Source of the DNA: Allomuricauda sp. TY007
GTDB lineage: Bacteria > Bacteroidota > Bacteroidia > Flavobacteriales > Flavobacteriaceae
NCBI RefSeq assembly: GCF_010468565.1
Contig: NZ_WUEG01000002.1
Span: forward strand, 251,933-315,932
Length of the DNA: 64,000 nt
Direction: 5' to 3'
Positions 17,885 to 26,682 of the stretch are shown here, one piece after another (within the stretch, counting starts at the first letter, position 1; every line of letters starts with the position of its first letter). The notes under the pieces were generated by a model, which ran no database searches, was not told the DNA's origin, and saw only the letters and a program-made list of their open reading frames with translations. Both the position numbers and the translations under genes were made by a program.

Positions 17885-18841
17885 ATGGTGAAAATTTTAG
17901 CGAACGACGGAATTGCTCAAGAAGGCATTGACTTACTTGAAAAGAAAGGTTTCGAAGTTAAAAATACCCGTGTTGCCGAAGAACAATTGGCAAACTATAT
18001 CAACAAAAACAAAATTGAAGGCTTGTTGGTCCGCAGTGCGACCAAAGTCAACAAAAAACTGATTGATGATTGCCCTGGCTTAAAATTAATAGGTCGTGGT
18101 GGTGTTGGTTTGGACAATATTGATGTAAAATATGCAAAATCTAAAGGAATTCAGGTTTTCAACACTCCGGAGGCATCCTCAGAATCCGTAGCAGAATTGG
18201 TCTTTGCTCATTTGCTCAATGGAGTCCGCTTTTTGCACGATTCCAACAGAAATATGCCTTTGGAAGGAGACAGTCAATTCAAACAGCTCAAAAAGAGTTA
18301 CGCAGCAGGTGTTGAACTTCGCGGAAAAACCTTAGGTATTGTTGGTTTTGGTAGAATTGGCCAAGCTACCGCTAAAATGGCGCTTGCTTTGGGCATGGAG
18401 GTCCTATTTACAGACCATCATACCAAGGAAGCCACTTTGTCCCTTTCCTTTTTTGATGGACAATCCGTTGACTTTACCTTGAAAAGCAGTGAACTGAGCG
18501 AAGTACTTGCTAATTCTGATTTTGTGAGCCTACATGTGCCATCACAAGAAAATTACCTGATTGGGAAAAAAGAATTGGGACTCATGAAGCCAGGTTCAGG
18601 AATCATAAACACCTCTCGTGGTGGCGTTTTGGATGAAGTGGCCTTGATTGAGGCTTTGGATTCCGACCACCTAGCTTTTGCTGGACTTGATGTGTTTGAG
18701 TCAGAACCCCATCCAGAAATCAAAATATTGATGAATCCCAAAATTTCACTCAGTCCCCATGTTGGCGGTACAACGATTGAAGCACAGCAACGTATTGGAG
18801 TGGAATTGGCACAAAAGGTTATCAAATTGCTAAAGAAGTAG
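17885..18841 (+). CDS. serA: D-2-hydroxyacid dehydrogenase, probable phosphoglycerate dehydrogenase
   Basis: A 318-residue NAD-dependent dehydrogenase of the D-isomer-specific 2-hydroxyacid family. GRGGVGLDNIDV, Rossmann motif GFGRIGQATAKMA, catalytic Arg in NTSRGGVLDE, Glu in FAGLDVFESEPHPE and His in LSPHVGGTT are all in place. It is short, without the C-terminal ACT domain of regulated SerA enzymes, so it would not be feedback-inhibited by serine through that domain. Its place 5 bases after serC supports 3-phosphoglycerate as substrate. Confidence 0.9.
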   Translation: MVKILANDGIAQEGIDLLEKKGFEVKNTRVAEEQLANYINKNKIEGLLVRSATKVNKKLIDDCPGLKLIGRGGVGLDNIDVKYAKSKGIQVFNTPEASSESVAELVFAHLLNGVRFLHDSNRNMPLEGDSQFKQLKKSYAAGVELRGKTLGIVGFGRIGQATAKMALALGMEVLFTDHHTKEATLSLSFFDGQSVDFTLKSSELSEVLANSDFVSLHVPSQENYLIGKKELGLMKPGSGIINTSRGGVLDEVALIEALDSDHLAFAGLDVFESEPHPEIKILMNPKISLSPHVGGTTIEAQQRIGVELAQKVIKLLKK

Positions 18842-18914
18842 GTTTTCTGGTCTTATAGCCCGTTTCAACCCCTACTTTTTTGTACATTGTCTCTTTAACT
18901 TTAACACTAACACA

Positions 18915-19553
18915 ATGTCAGGATTATTAGATTTGATAAATAGCCCAATGGGCAAACAATTGGTCAGCGGTGTTGCTGGACAAACAGGGCAACCAGAGAG
19001 CAAAACAGCAGATGTTCTGAGTATGGCCATGCCTCTTTTAATGGGCGCTATGAAGAAAAATGCATCAACCCCGGGAGGGGCGCAAGGACTTATGGATGCC
19101 CTTTCCTCCAAGCATGATGGTGGAATTTTAGATGACCTCGGTGGTCTTTTTGGTGGCGGTGTGGACCAAAATGTGATGAATGACGGTGCTGGTATTCTCG
19201 GTCACGTACTTGGTTCCAAACAACCCCAAGTTGAAAATGCCCTCAGTAGTAAATCAGGAATCGATGCAGGTTCCATTTCGCAAATTTTGAAGATTGCCGC
19301 ACCTATTATTTTGGGTTACTTGGGCAAACAGACCAGACAACAAAATGTGAACAGCCCTGAAGGCCTTAACGGTCTATTGGGCGGATTGATGGGTGGTGGA
19401 GAGACAGCGGCCAAACAACAATCTCTTGTTGAAACGTTTTTGGACAGTGATGGAGACGGCAGCGTTATAGACGATTTGGCAGGACTGGCCCTTGGCGGAG
19501 GTAAACAAAAGGGCGGTATTGGTGGAATGCTGGGCGGACTTTTTGGAAAGTAA
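18915..19553 (+). CDS. DUF937 domain protein
   Basis: A 212-residue glycine-rich protein of the DUF937 type. Several helix-loop repeats are visible: SGLLDLINSPMGKQLVSGVAG, ADVLSMAMPLLMGAMKK, LGGLFGGGVD and IAAPIILGYLGKQTRQQ, then an Asp/Gly calcium-loop-like DSDGDGSVIDDLAGLA near the C-terminus. No signal peptide, so probably cytoplasmic; the family has no established function. A clear terminator follows 24 bases later. Confidence 0.88.
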   Translation: MSGLLDLINSPMGKQLVSGVAGQTGQPESKTADVLSMAMPLLMGAMKKNASTPGGAQGLMDALSSKHDGGILDDLGGLFGGGVDQNVMNDGAGILGHVLGSKQPQVENALSSKSGIDAGSISQILKIAAPIILGYLGKQTRQQNVNSPEGLNGLLGGLMGGGETAAKQQSLVETFLDSDGDGSVIDDLAGLALGGGKQKGGIGGMLGGLFGK

Positions 19554-19577
19554 AAACATAGCATAACCATATTTAAC

Positions 19578-19609
19578 AAAGTCATTTGAATTTTCAAGTG
19601 GCTTTTTTT
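19578..19609 (+). terminator. Terminator after the DUF937 gene
   Basis: AAAGTCATTTGAA and TTCAAGTGGCTTT (19578-19590, 19593-19605) form a 13-base-pair stem with two G-T pairs, followed by a T-run. The lipoprotein gene begins just past it. Confidence 0.8.
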
Positions 19610-19622
19610 GTATTTTAAGGTT

Positions 19623-20081
19623 ATGAAAAAGAAACTATTACATTCGGTAATGTTGTGTTTGGTCTTTTGTTTGGGGCTGATTTCCTGTACTTCTCAAAAA
19701 TCAACTTTGGATGTTTCAAGTGAAGAAAAGGCACTATTTGATTCGGAGGATGAAGAACCCGTAGAGATTGCCGATGATGAAACCGAGTACGAAATTATCA
19801 TAATAGAGCCGGGTTTTTACACTTGGTTAAATTCCATTGCTCGACCAGAGGGCTACTATTCCCAATCATTTTTGGAGAATAGAAATGCAATCATGGTTAT
19901 TACTTGGAACCAAAGAGTGCTACAACCTCAAAGATGGAACCCCAACCTATACGAAATGCAAATTAACTACGACCCAAGTATCGATTATGGTTACGAAGTC
20001 AACTATAAACTCTATAACTACTTCATTTATTTTCAAAGAAAATACAATCAGCGACTAGGGCCTTTTCTCCCAAGAATTTAA
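19623..20081 (+). CDS. Lipoprotein, DUF6146-like
   Basis: A 152-residue lipoprotein: KKLLHSVMLCLVFCLGLISC is the signal peptide, with the lipobox cysteine near residue 23. An acidic linker (SEDEEPVEIADDETEYE) leads to a domain with YTWLNSIARPEGYYSQSFLENRN and IDYGYEVNYKLYNYFIYFQRKYNQRLG. This fits a small Bacteroidota family (I recall DUF6146) of unknown function. The start is set at ATG 19623 because an earlier TTG would fall inside the upstream terminator. Confidence 0.8.
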   Translation: MKKKLLHSVMLCLVFCLGLISCTSQKSTLDVSSEEKALFDSEDEEPVEIADDETEYEIIIIEPGFYTWLNSIARPEGYYSQSFLENRNAIMVITWNQRVLQPQRWNPNLYEMQINYDPSIDYGYEVNYKLYNYFIYFQRKYNQRLGPFLPRI

Positions 20082-20112
20082 TGTGTTATTTTTGCAGTTC
20101 TAAATTTTTGCG

Positions 20113-20628
20113 ATGCAGAAACTAAAACAACGTTGGGAAATCCAAAGAAATTGGCAACTTTTATTTCCGATTTTGGGTGCAATGTTGACACTATTTACCG
20201 CCTATGCTATTGTTCAGGGATTCGTAAATGCATTCGGTTTGGAGGGGCATACCTACGAGTGGCCCGTTCTGTTTGTTGCCACACCAATATTGTATTACTT
20301 TTTGGTAAAATTCTTTATTTGGTGCTTTAAAAAAGTGGAAAACAAATGGAAAGTGGACTATAAATGGGAAATGATAGCCATTTTTATTGTTTTTGCGATT
20401 ACAGGCAGTCTTTCCGGTAAATTGGCCGGTCCCTTGGTCCATTGGATCGGATTGGATAGTGAAAATGTACATTCTGCAGTGTATTGGGCACTCCGGATCC
20501 TATTGATTTTTCCCATCTACCAAATTCTCCTTGTTTTTATTGGCTGGTTGTTCGGTCAGTATCAATTTTTTTGGGATTTTGAAAAAAAGATGCTTAAGCG
20601 CATGGGGTTAGGTGCTTTCTTTTCATAG
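20113..20628 (+). CDS. Integral membrane protein, DUF6787-like
   Basis: A 171-residue protein with four hydrophobic helices at about residues 15-37, 50-68, 87-107 and 130-160. Motif WEIQRNWQLLFPILGA near the N-terminus and FGQYQFFWDFEKKMLKRMG at the end match a Flavobacterial family (DUF6787, by memory) sometimes mislabelled as prolyl-tRNA synthetase. It has no synthetase motif. Function unknown. It sits 31 bases after the lipoprotein gene. Confidence 0.8.
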   Translation: MQKLKQRWEIQRNWQLLFPILGAMLTLFTAYAIVQGFVNAFGLEGHTYEWPVLFVATPILYYFLVKFFIWCFKKVENKWKVDYKWEMIAIFIVFAITGSLSGKLAGPLVHWIGLDSENVHSAVYWALRILLIFPIYQILLVFIGWLFGQYQFFWDFEKKMLKRMGLGAFFS

Positions 20629-20668
20629 TTTATAACTTTTTTAACATAAAAAGAGTAAGTGCCTTAGT

Positions 20669-20676
20669 TACTTTTG
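20669..20676 (+). promoter_or_regulatory. Candidate -7 box before the 112-residue membrane protein
   Basis: TACTTTTG matches TAnnTTTG exactly, ending 7 bases before the ATG at 20684, so the transcript would be nearly leaderless. It could also drive the TonB receptor gene that follows. Confidence 0.5.
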
Positions 20677-20683
20677 TGAAGTT

Positions 20684-21022
20684 ATGTTTACCAACCTCCA
20701 TAAACGTATACTCATCTTTGTTTCCATTGTAATGGTGGCGGCAATTATAGCTCCCTCCTTTATTAAATTGGGACACGCTTTATATGAGCACAACCAAGAG
20801 GAGCAATGTATTGCGTATGGCACCAATCATATTCACGATGTCAATCTGGATTGTGATTTTCATGACTTTACCCTAGTCAATAAAGTACTCTTCAATTTTT
20901 CTTTTACCTACATTCCGGTCAACATACCTGAAATAAGGTACACGACTTCCATTTACAACTTTATTTACAAGCCCAAAAAAGTTTCTTTTCGAGCTTTACG
21001 TGCTCCCCCAACAGTTTCATAG
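20684..21022 (+). CDS. Small membrane protein with His/Cys-rich segment
   Basis: A 112-residue protein with one hydrophobic helix (ILIFVSIVMVAAIIAPSFI, about residues 9-27), followed by a stretch rich in His, Cys, Asp and Glu (HALYEHNQEEQCIAYG, NHIHDVNLDCDFHDF) that could bind metal. The C-terminus ends FRALRAPPTVS; a similar closing pattern is common in small proteins encoded before metal-related TonB receptors in Flavobacteria. It lies 45 bases upstream of the His-rich receptor and may sense or hand over the same metal. No family is firmly recognised. Confidence 0.7.
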   Translation: MFTNLHKRILIFVSIVMVAAIIAPSFIKLGHALYEHNQEEQCIAYGTNHIHDVNLDCDFHDFTLVNKVLFNFSFTYIPVNIPEIRYTTSIYNFIYKPKKVSFRALRAPPTVS

Positions 21023-21067
21023 TAAGTACCGATTGATTTAAGTTTTTTAAAACATTTACTTTTTACA

Positions 21068-23341
21068 ATGAAACAATTTTATATTTCAATGCTTTTGGCA
21101 TTGACATCCATTTATACCTATTCCCAAAATACACTTTCGGGAAACGTTTCGGAAGCTGAAACTGGCGAACCCTTGGAGCAGGTTTCCGTTTATATACCCC
21201 AATTGGAAAACGGAACGGTTACTGACCAAAATGGGAACTATTCCCTTAAAAACCTTCCAGAAGGAAACTATAAGCTCGTTATCTCTTACATAGGATTTGA
21301 AACCTATTCAACTTCTGTAGAAATCAACTCTGGAAACAACCAATTTGATTATCAAATGGTACCATCTGCCATAGAAATGGATGAAGTGGTACTGTCTACT
21401 CCCTTCCATAAATTACAGCGCGAAAACGTGATGAAGGTGGAACAAAAATCCATGGAAGAACTGAAACAACAAGGTGGCATAACACTGTCTGAAGGAATTA
21501 CGAATATCCCAGGGGTTTCCTCTGTCTCTACAGGTGTGGGAATTGGAAAACCCGTCATCCGTGGATTGAGTTTTAACCGTGTCCTAGTTTACACTCAAGG
21601 GGTTCGTTTGGAAAACCAGCAATATGGTGGTGAGCACGGTTTGGGTATCAACGATGCTGGGATTTCCAGTGTGGAAGTAATCAAAGGACCTGCATCCTTG
21701 CTTTATGGTTCCGATGCCTTGGGCGGTGTACTCTATTTAAATCCAGAAAAATTTGAATCATCAGGAGAAACTTCCGGCGATGTAAATATGAGATATTTTA
21801 CCAACACCTTGGGCTACAATGCCAATGCAGGGTTTAAAACTTCAGGGGAAAAGCTTAAATTTTTGGTGCGTGGTGCATACGCTACCAACGCCGATTATGA
21901 AACTGGCGACGGAACAAGCGTTACCAACTCAAGATTTAACGAGGCGGATTTAAAAACCGGTCTTGCCTACCAAGCATCTAAATTTAAGACGGAACTCCGA
22001 TATAATTACAATGCTTCGGAGCTTGGTATTCCCGAAGAAATTGGGATTCAGAACAACGATCGTGATCCGTTGGAGCCTTATCAAGAGCTTTCCACACATA
22101 TTATAAGTTCTAAAAACAACCTTTTCTTTAAAAAATCGAGTCTAGAGGCTACTTTTGGGTATACTGTAAACAATAGAAAAGAGTTCGAGGAGCACCATCA
22201 CGAGGAGCACGAAGGTGAGGAACACGAAGGCGAAGAGCATGCCGAGGATGAGCATGAAGAAGGAGAAGGAGCCGCTTTGGACATGCGTTTGAGCACCTTT
22301 AACTACAACATTCAATTTAACCCACAATGGGGTAAAATGACGACCATTTTCGGGGTTCAGGGAATGCATCAAACCAATGAAAACTTTGGTGAAGAAGTGT
22401 TGGTTCCCAATGCTACAACAAACGATTTTGGAGTTTTGGCCACTTCTCACATTCATTTTAATAAAAGTGACCTTCAAATTGGATTGCGTTACGACCTTAG
22501 ATCTATCAATGGTGAAGAAAGTGGTATTGAAGGTGATGAAGAATACATTCCTGCTTTGAGCAAGGATTTCAACAGTTTCAACGCTGCTGTAGGTTACCGA
22601 ATGGACTTGACCCAAAATGTAATGGGTCGTTTGAACCTGGCAACAGGCTTTAGGGCACCCAATCTTTCGGAGCTGACTTCAAATGGATTACACAGTGGGG
22701 CCAACCGCGTGGAAATTGGTAACCCAGATTTGGATAGTGAGCAAAATTTTCAGATTGATTTGGCCTTGGAGTACGGTAACAAACACCTTGAGGCCTACAT
22801 TAATTCATTTTATAATATTGTAAATGATTACATTTATCTGGAGCCTACCGGAGAGTTTAGGGAACTAGACCCAATTTATGATTTTCAACAGCAAAATGCG
22901 ATTTTATATGGTGGTGAGTTCGGATTCCACCTGCACCCCCACCCCATTGACTGGTTACATTTGGAAAGTAGCTACGATATTGTTTTTGGTGAATTGGAAG
23001 ATAAATCCGACCTCCCCTTGATTCCAGCCAACCGTTGGACAAACACTTTTAGAGTGGAATGGAATAAAAACCAAGATTATAAATACTATGCATTTGTAAC
23101 GCTGCAAACCTTTTTTGACCAAAATAAAGTAGCAGATTTTGAAACTCCTACTTCAAGATATAATCTATTTAATGTTGGTGTGGGCGGTGATATACGAATC
23201 TTCAACCAAAAAGTGGGATATTCCATCATAGGAAACAATCTTTTTGATAAGAACTACATCTCACATTTATCCAGATTAAAAGCAGATGGTATTGCCAATA
23301 TTGGAAGAAATATTTCTTTCAACGTGAATATTCCGTTATGA
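21068..23341 (+). CDS. TonB-dependent receptor with histidine-rich loop, probable metal uptake
   Basis: A 757-residue outer membrane receptor: signal peptide (residues 1-19), carboxypeptidase-D-like domain (LSGNVSEAETGEPLEQVSV, about 22-105), plug (VIRGLSFNRVLVYTQGVRLENQ, then VEVIKGPASLLYGSDALGG) and a beta-barrel ending in an aromatic-poor strand. Around residues 375-402 an extracellular-type loop is packed with His and Glu (EEHHHEEHEGEEHEGEEHAE). Such loops in ZnuD-like receptors capture zinc or related metals. The adjacent His/Cys membrane protein agrees with metal uptake. Confidence 0.92.
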   Translation: MKQFYISMLLALTSIYTYSQNTLSGNVSEAETGEPLEQVSVYIPQLENGTVTDQNGNYSLKNLPEGNYKLVISYIGFETYSTSVEINSGNNQFDYQMVPSAIEMDEVVLSTPFHKLQRENVMKVEQKSMEELKQQGGITLSEGITNIPGVSSVSTGVGIGKPVIRGLSFNRVLVYTQGVRLENQQYGGEHGLGINDAGISSVEVIKGPASLLYGSDALGGVLYLNPEKFESSGETSGDVNMRYFTNTLGYNANAGFKTSGEKLKFLVRGAYATNADYETGDGTSVTNSRFNEADLKTGLAYQASKFKTELRYNYNASELGIPEEIGIQNNDRDPLEPYQELSTHIISSKNNLFFKKSSLEATFGYTVNNRKEFEEHHHEEHEGEEHEGEEHAEDEHEEGEGAALDMRLSTFNYNIQFNPQWGKMTTIFGVQGMHQTNENFGEEVLVPNATTNDFGVLATSHIHFNKSDLQIGLRYDLRSINGEESGIEGDEEYIPALSKDFNSFNAAVGYRMDLTQNVMGRLNLATGFRAPNLSELTSNGLHSGANRVEIGNPDLDSEQNFQIDLALEYGNKHLEAYINSFYNIVNDYIYLEPTGEFRELDPIYDFQQQNAILYGGEFGFHLHPHPIDWLHLESSYDIVFGELEDKSDLPLIPANRWTNTFRVEWNKNQDYKYYAFVTLQTFFDQNKVADFETPTSRYNLFNVGVGGDIRIFNQKVGYSIIGNNLFDKNYISHLSRLKADGIANIGRNISFNVNIPL

Positions 23342-23438
23342 TAATATCGGCAGCCAATTATAAATTGAAATCCGTCAGTTCCAGTAATTTTCCAGTATAG
23401 CAAAGAAAATAGTATCGAGAACAAGTTCTTTCTAAATC

Positions 23439-23469
23439 AAGGTCAATCTTTTTTAGGTTGACCTTTTTT
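23439..23469 (+). terminator. Terminator of the TonB receptor gene
   Basis: AAGGTCAA (23439-23446) pairs with TTGACCTT (23458-23465), followed by TTTTTT. It overlaps the last codons and stop of the convergent 98-residue gene. Confidence 0.7.
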
Positions 23470-23739
23470 CTTGCTCAAAAGATAAGTATAAATCCAGGTC
23501 AAGGTAAAAGTAGGGATTACGTCCATACCGGGCACCAGCTCCTCGGCAAAAGTCACCAAACCTGCTGCCTGTCCTACCCTGCCCTTGTAAAGTCTGGTCA
23601 TGAGCCATCCCGCAACGGGTGCCCAGATTACATCGGAAAACTCGCCTATTCCGGGAATCATAAAGGATAGCATGCCAATGCCATCGAACAATAATCCCAG
23701 TAATAGATTACGATACTTATTATCTTTTTCTTCTGCCAT
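23443..23739 (-). CDS. Small conserved membrane protein
   Basis: A 98-residue protein with two or three hydrophobic segments (LLLGLLFDGIGMLSFMIPG, VIWAPVAGWLMTRLY, FTLTWIYTYLL) and basic ends. It resembles short membrane proteins seen widely in Flavobacteriaceae, without known role. It converges on the TonB receptor and shares its last bases with that gene's terminator. Located 40 bases downstream of folE on the same strand. Confidence 0.75.
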   Translation of the reverse strand: MAEEKDNKYRNLLLGLLFDGIGMLSFMIPGIGEFSDVIWAPVAGWLMTRLYKGRVGQAAGLVTFAEELVPGMDVIPTFTLTWIYTYLLSKKKGQPKKD

Positions 23740-23779
23740 AAAGGAAAAATAGCGATTCCCGCTTAATTGAAAAAGCAGT

Positions 23780-24379
23780 TTACGACAAATCGGAGCTAAT
23801 CAACTTTAAAAACTCGTTTCGGGTCTCAATTTTTTCAAATTGTCCTCTAAACCCCGAGGTAGTCGTCACAGAATTTTGTTTTTGCACACCGCGCATCATC
23901 ATGCACATGTGGGCAGCTTCTATTACAACGGCAACGCCCTTGGGTTTCAATGTTTTGTTGATGCATTCCAGAATATCGTGCGTTAACCGTTCCTGCACCT
24001 GCAACCTGCGGGCAAACACATCGACTACGCGAGGTATTTTGCTCAAACCCACAATATGGCCATTGGGAATATAGGCAACGTGTGCTTTCCCAAAAAACGG
24101 AAGCATATGGTGCTCGCAAAGGGAATACAGTTCAATATCCTTAATAATCACCATATCGTCATAATCCTCAGCAAACATGGCTCCTTCCAGAATTTCCTCT
24201 GCATTCTGTTTGTACCCCTGTGTTAGAAAAAGCATAGCTTTGGCGGCACGTTCAGGAGTTTTTAAAAGTCCCTCACGGGTTACATCCTCCCCAATATCTC
24301 CCACAATTTTGGAAAAATGATCTTTTACCTCATTGGTAATTTCAATGTTATATTCCTCGAGGTTTTTATACGGTGCCAT
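23780..24379 (-). CDS. folE: GTP cyclohydrolase I
   Basis: A 199-residue T-fold enzyme that makes 7,8-dihydroneopterin triphosphate from GTP for folate or pterin synthesis. Motifs: [18 protein letters not shown], zinc ligands in [21 protein letters not shown] and the later Cys in [15 protein letters not shown], with substrate-binding [18 protein letters not shown]. Complete and of normal length. Its start overlaps the end of msrA by 14 bases, so the two are translated from one mRNA. Confidence 0.96.
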   Translation of the reverse strand: MAPYKNLEEYNIEITNEVKDHFSKIVGDIGEDVTREGLLKTPERAAKAMLFLTQGYKQNAEEILEGAMFAEDYDDMVIIKDIELYSLCEHHMLPFFGKAHVAYIPNGHIVGLSKIPRVVDVFARRLQVQERLTHDILECINKTLKPKGVAVVIEAAHMCMMMRGVQKQNSVTTTSGFRGQFEKIETRNEFLKLISSDLS

Positions 24380-24926
24380 GCTTAAGTTTTTTTGAAAAAT
24401 AGTTGTTCAGTTTTTTGATCTTGGGATCAATTATGATTTGACAATACGGTTGTTGCTTATGTTGATTATAATAATTATGATGGTCTTCTTCTGCCAAATA
24501 AAAGGGTTTTTCGGCAGATATTGCTGTTACAATTGGGGAATTGAACACTTTTTCTTTTTCCAAAAGTTTGATAAAGTCCTCCGCCAATTGCTTTTGTTCC
24601 GGAGTGGTATAGAAAATTTCGCTGCGATATTGCGTGCCCACATCATTTCCTTGACGATTCAATGTTGTGGGGTCGTGTGTGGCAAAAAAAATTTCCAATA
24701 ACTCTTTATACGATATTTGTGAAGCATTAAATGTTATTCTTACCGCCTCGGCATGTCCTGTTCTTCCAGTAGCAATCTCCCTATATGCTGGATTTTTGAT
24801 GGTTCCACCTGTATAACCGGAAACCACCTCCTCCACTCCATTAAGTCGCTGAAAAACAGCTTCTGTACACCAAAAACACCCTCCGGCAAATATTGCTGTT
24901 TCCAAATTTAAATTATTTTTGTTCAC
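24366..24926 (-). CDS. msrA: Peptide methionine-S-sulfoxide reductase
   Basis: A repair enzyme of 186 residues that reduces methionine-S-sulfoxide in proteins. Catalytic motif [12 protein letters not shown] lies near residue 15, followed by [20 protein letters not shown] and [14 protein letters not shown], all standard for MsrA. The frame extends to ATG 24950, but a consensus -7 box at 24938-24945 places transcription start downstream of that codon, so GTG 24926 is chosen. Overlaps folE. Confidence 0.88.
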   Translation of the reverse strand: MNKNNLNLETAIFAGGCFWCTEAVFQRLNGVEEVVSGYTGGTIKNPAYREIATGRTGHAEAVRITFNASQISYKELLEIFFATHDPTTLNRQGNDVGTQYRSEIFYTTPEQKQLAEDFIKLLEKEKVFNSPIVTAISAEKPFYLAEEDHHNYYNQHKQQPYCQIIIDPKIKKLNNYFSKKLKHGTV

Positions 24927-24937
24927 ATATTTAAGTT

Positions 24938-24945
24938 CAAAGTTA
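24938..24945 (-). promoter_or_regulatory. Candidate -7 box of msrA-folE, decides the msrA start
   Basis: TAACTTTG on the minus strand, exact match to TAnnTTTG. It lies inside the longest possible msrA frame, between ATG 24950 and GTG 24926, which argues for the GTG start. Confidence 0.5.
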
Positions 24946-24950
24946 AACAA

Positions 24951-25309
24951 TATTTGATTGAGAAAATGAATTCTAGCAAATATTTATATAATCTTTGGTC
25001 GAAATTATCACAAAAGTATGTGTTTCCAATTCCAAGCAGAAATCAGGCATGAAAAATGTAGTCTTCCATCTTAAGGCGTGGTTCTCTGTCCAATTGCTTG
25101 AAAAAGCGATACATGTTCGAATCATTCTACAAAAATATTGATACAATATTGCTGGTTTTACCAATGCAATTGGACAGGTGGTAATTTATAGTAGAAAGTA
25201 AACCCTTTACACACAGTACCTGCTTTTGCCTTTAACCATAAACCCCTACCTTTGCATCCTTGGAAAAATCCGAGAATTTAGTTTTTAATAACATATTAAT
25301 CAACATACA
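24951..25309. other. Intergenic region between msrA and the immunophilin gene
   Basis: About 360 bases between divergent genes. It contains the promoter of the immunophilin gene at its right end. The rest is AT-rich and I see no gene, tRNA or repeat in it; a 63-codon minus-strand frame has no support. Confidence 0.5.
25226..25254 (+). promoter_or_regulatory. Promoter of the cyclophilin-FKBP gene
   Basis: TTG at 25226-25228, an 18-base spacer and TACCTTTG at 25247-25254 match both parts of the Bacteroidota consensus. The mRNA would have a leader of about 50 bases. Confidence 0.6.
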
Positions 25310-26242
25310 ATGCAAAACGGAATCTACGCAAAATTCAATACCACCAAGGGGGAAATACTGGTAAAACTTACCCACGATAAAACACCGGGAACTGTTGGCA
25401 ACTTTGTTGCTCTGGCTGAAGGAAATATGGAAAACAATGTAAAACCACAGGGCAAACCATATTATGACGGCCTAAAGTTTCATAGGGTAATCGCGGATTT
25501 TATGATCCAAGGCGGATGCCCAGCCGGAACGGGAACTGGAGACCCGGGCTATAAGTTTGATGATGAGTTCCACCCTGATTTGGTACACGATGGCCCCGGA
25601 GTGTTGTCCATGGCCAATGCTGGACCCGGCACTAATGGAAGCCAGTTTTTTATTACGCACGTAGCTACTCCTTGGTTAGATAACAAGCATACTATATTTG
25701 GTCGTGTAGAAGAAGGCCAGAATATTGTGGATTCCATTGCACAAGGCGATACTATTGAAACCTTGGAAATTATTAGGGTTGGAGATGAAGCCAAAAACTG
25801 GAATGCCGTAGAAGCCTTTAGGGTTTTTGAAGGAGCCAGGGAAAAGCGAATTGCTGAACAAAAAGCTGCCGCAGAGGCAGAAATGGAAAAATTGGCTGCT
25901 GGGTTTGACAAGACAGATAGCGGGCTGCGTTATAAAATGATTCAGAAGGGAAGTGGTGCCAAAGCTGAAAAAGGTAAAACCGTTTCCGTTCATTATGAAG
26001 GTGCATTGACCAACGGACAAATTTTTGACTCTTCCTATAAAAGAAACCAACCCATTGATTTTGTTTTGGGTATTGGACAAGTAATACCGGGATGGGACGA
26101 AGGAATTAGCCTACTGCAGGTAGGTGACAAGGCCCGTTTTGTAATTCCATCTCATTTGGCTTACGGAAGCACAGGCGCAGGAGGGGTTATTCCCCCGAAC
26201 GCAACACTTATTTTTGATGTGGAACTGGTGAACATGAAATAA
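25310..26242 (+). CDS. Dual immunophilin, cyclophilin fused to FKBP
   Basis: A 310-residue peptidyl-prolyl isomerase with two unrelated catalytic domains. Residues 1-160 are a cyclophilin: YYDGLKFHRVIADFMIQGG with the catalytic Arg, NGSQFFITHVATPWLDNKHTIFGRV with Gln and the binding residues. A coiled linker rich in Ala/Glu (170-200) joins to an FKBP domain (GKTVSVHYEGALTNGQIFDSS, VIPGWDEGI, HLAYGSTGAGGVIPPNATL). The same order, called CFBP, was described in Flavobacterium johnsoniae. No signal peptide: a cytosolic folding factor. Confidence 0.93.
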   Translation: MQNGIYAKFNTTKGEILVKLTHDKTPGTVGNFVALAEGNMENNVKPQGKPYYDGLKFHRVIADFMIQGGCPAGTGTGDPGYKFDDEFHPDLVHDGPGVLSMANAGPGTNGSQFFITHVATPWLDNKHTIFGRVEEGQNIVDSIAQGDTIETLEIIRVGDEAKNWNAVEAFRVFEGAREKRIAEQKAAAEAEMEKLAAGFDKTDSGLRYKMIQKGSGAKAEKGKTVSVHYEGALTNGQIFDSSYKRNQPIDFVLGIGQVIPGWDEGISLLQVGDKARFVIPSHLAYGSTGAGGVIPPNATLIFDVELVNMK

Positions 26243-26270
26243 CAAGACAGACTCACGAGAATTTATAAAA

Positions 26271-26297
26271 AACTCCCATTTTATGGGAGTTTTTTAT
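26271..26297 (+). terminator. Terminator after the immunophilin gene
   Basis: AACTCCCAT (26271-26279) and ATGGGAGTT (26283-26291) form a perfect 9-base-pair stem with loop TTT, followed by a T-run. Confidence 0.9.
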
Positions 26298-26449
26298 TTG
26301 GCTCTGTTTACACTTAATAAAAGCAAACAAAGATTAAGAGCAAGTAATGTAATTAGAATACTGAAAAAAATGGTCATGGTTGTAACGTATTTATTACATA
26401 ACATCCCAACGTTAAAAAACCCTACCTATTGTCTAAAATATTTTTTCAA

Positions 26450-26536
26450 TTACTTTTTGGAACCGTTTACACTCCACAACAACAACAGTGCATTAACGAT
26501 CAAAAGGAACGAGAGTACTCCAAAAAAAGTGTTCAT
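26450..26536 (-). CDS. 28-residue hydrophobic small protein
   Basis: A 28-codon frame: ATG at 26536, TAA at 26450. The protein is one membrane helix (FFGVLSFLLIVNALLLLWSV) with a short NGSKK tail giving a positive C-terminus. It sits upstream of the csp gene region on the opposite strand to the immunophilin, in a 440-base gap otherwise without genes. Similar tiny single-helix proteins occur in Flavobacteria by recollection. Expression is unproven. Confidence 0.42.
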   Translation of the reverse strand: MNTFFGVLSFLLIVNALLLLWSVNGSKK

Positions 26537-26621
26537 TTAAATTGGATTTAATGGTTATGGGGAACAGTGTGTTTATAGCTTAGATAGTAAAAAAATAAAT
26601 GGTTGCGTGAGATTAAAGAAA

Positions 26622-26656
26622 AATGAAAAAAAAAGCCTGGGCAATGCCCAGGCTTT
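26622..26656 (-). terminator. Terminator after the cold-shock gene
   Basis: AAAGCCTGGGC (26632-26642) and GCCCAGGCTTT (26646-26656) form a perfect 11-base-pair stem with a 3-base loop. On the minus strand it is followed by a long T-run, 27 bases after the csp stop. Confidence 0.92.
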
Positions 26657-26682
26657 GCGTCTATAAAAAAGTATGTTATAAC

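Noticed and set aside
26283..26540. An 85-residue plus-strand frame after the immunophilin terminator
   Set aside because: Its start lies inside the terminator stem, and the opposite strand carries a more credible small membrane protein.
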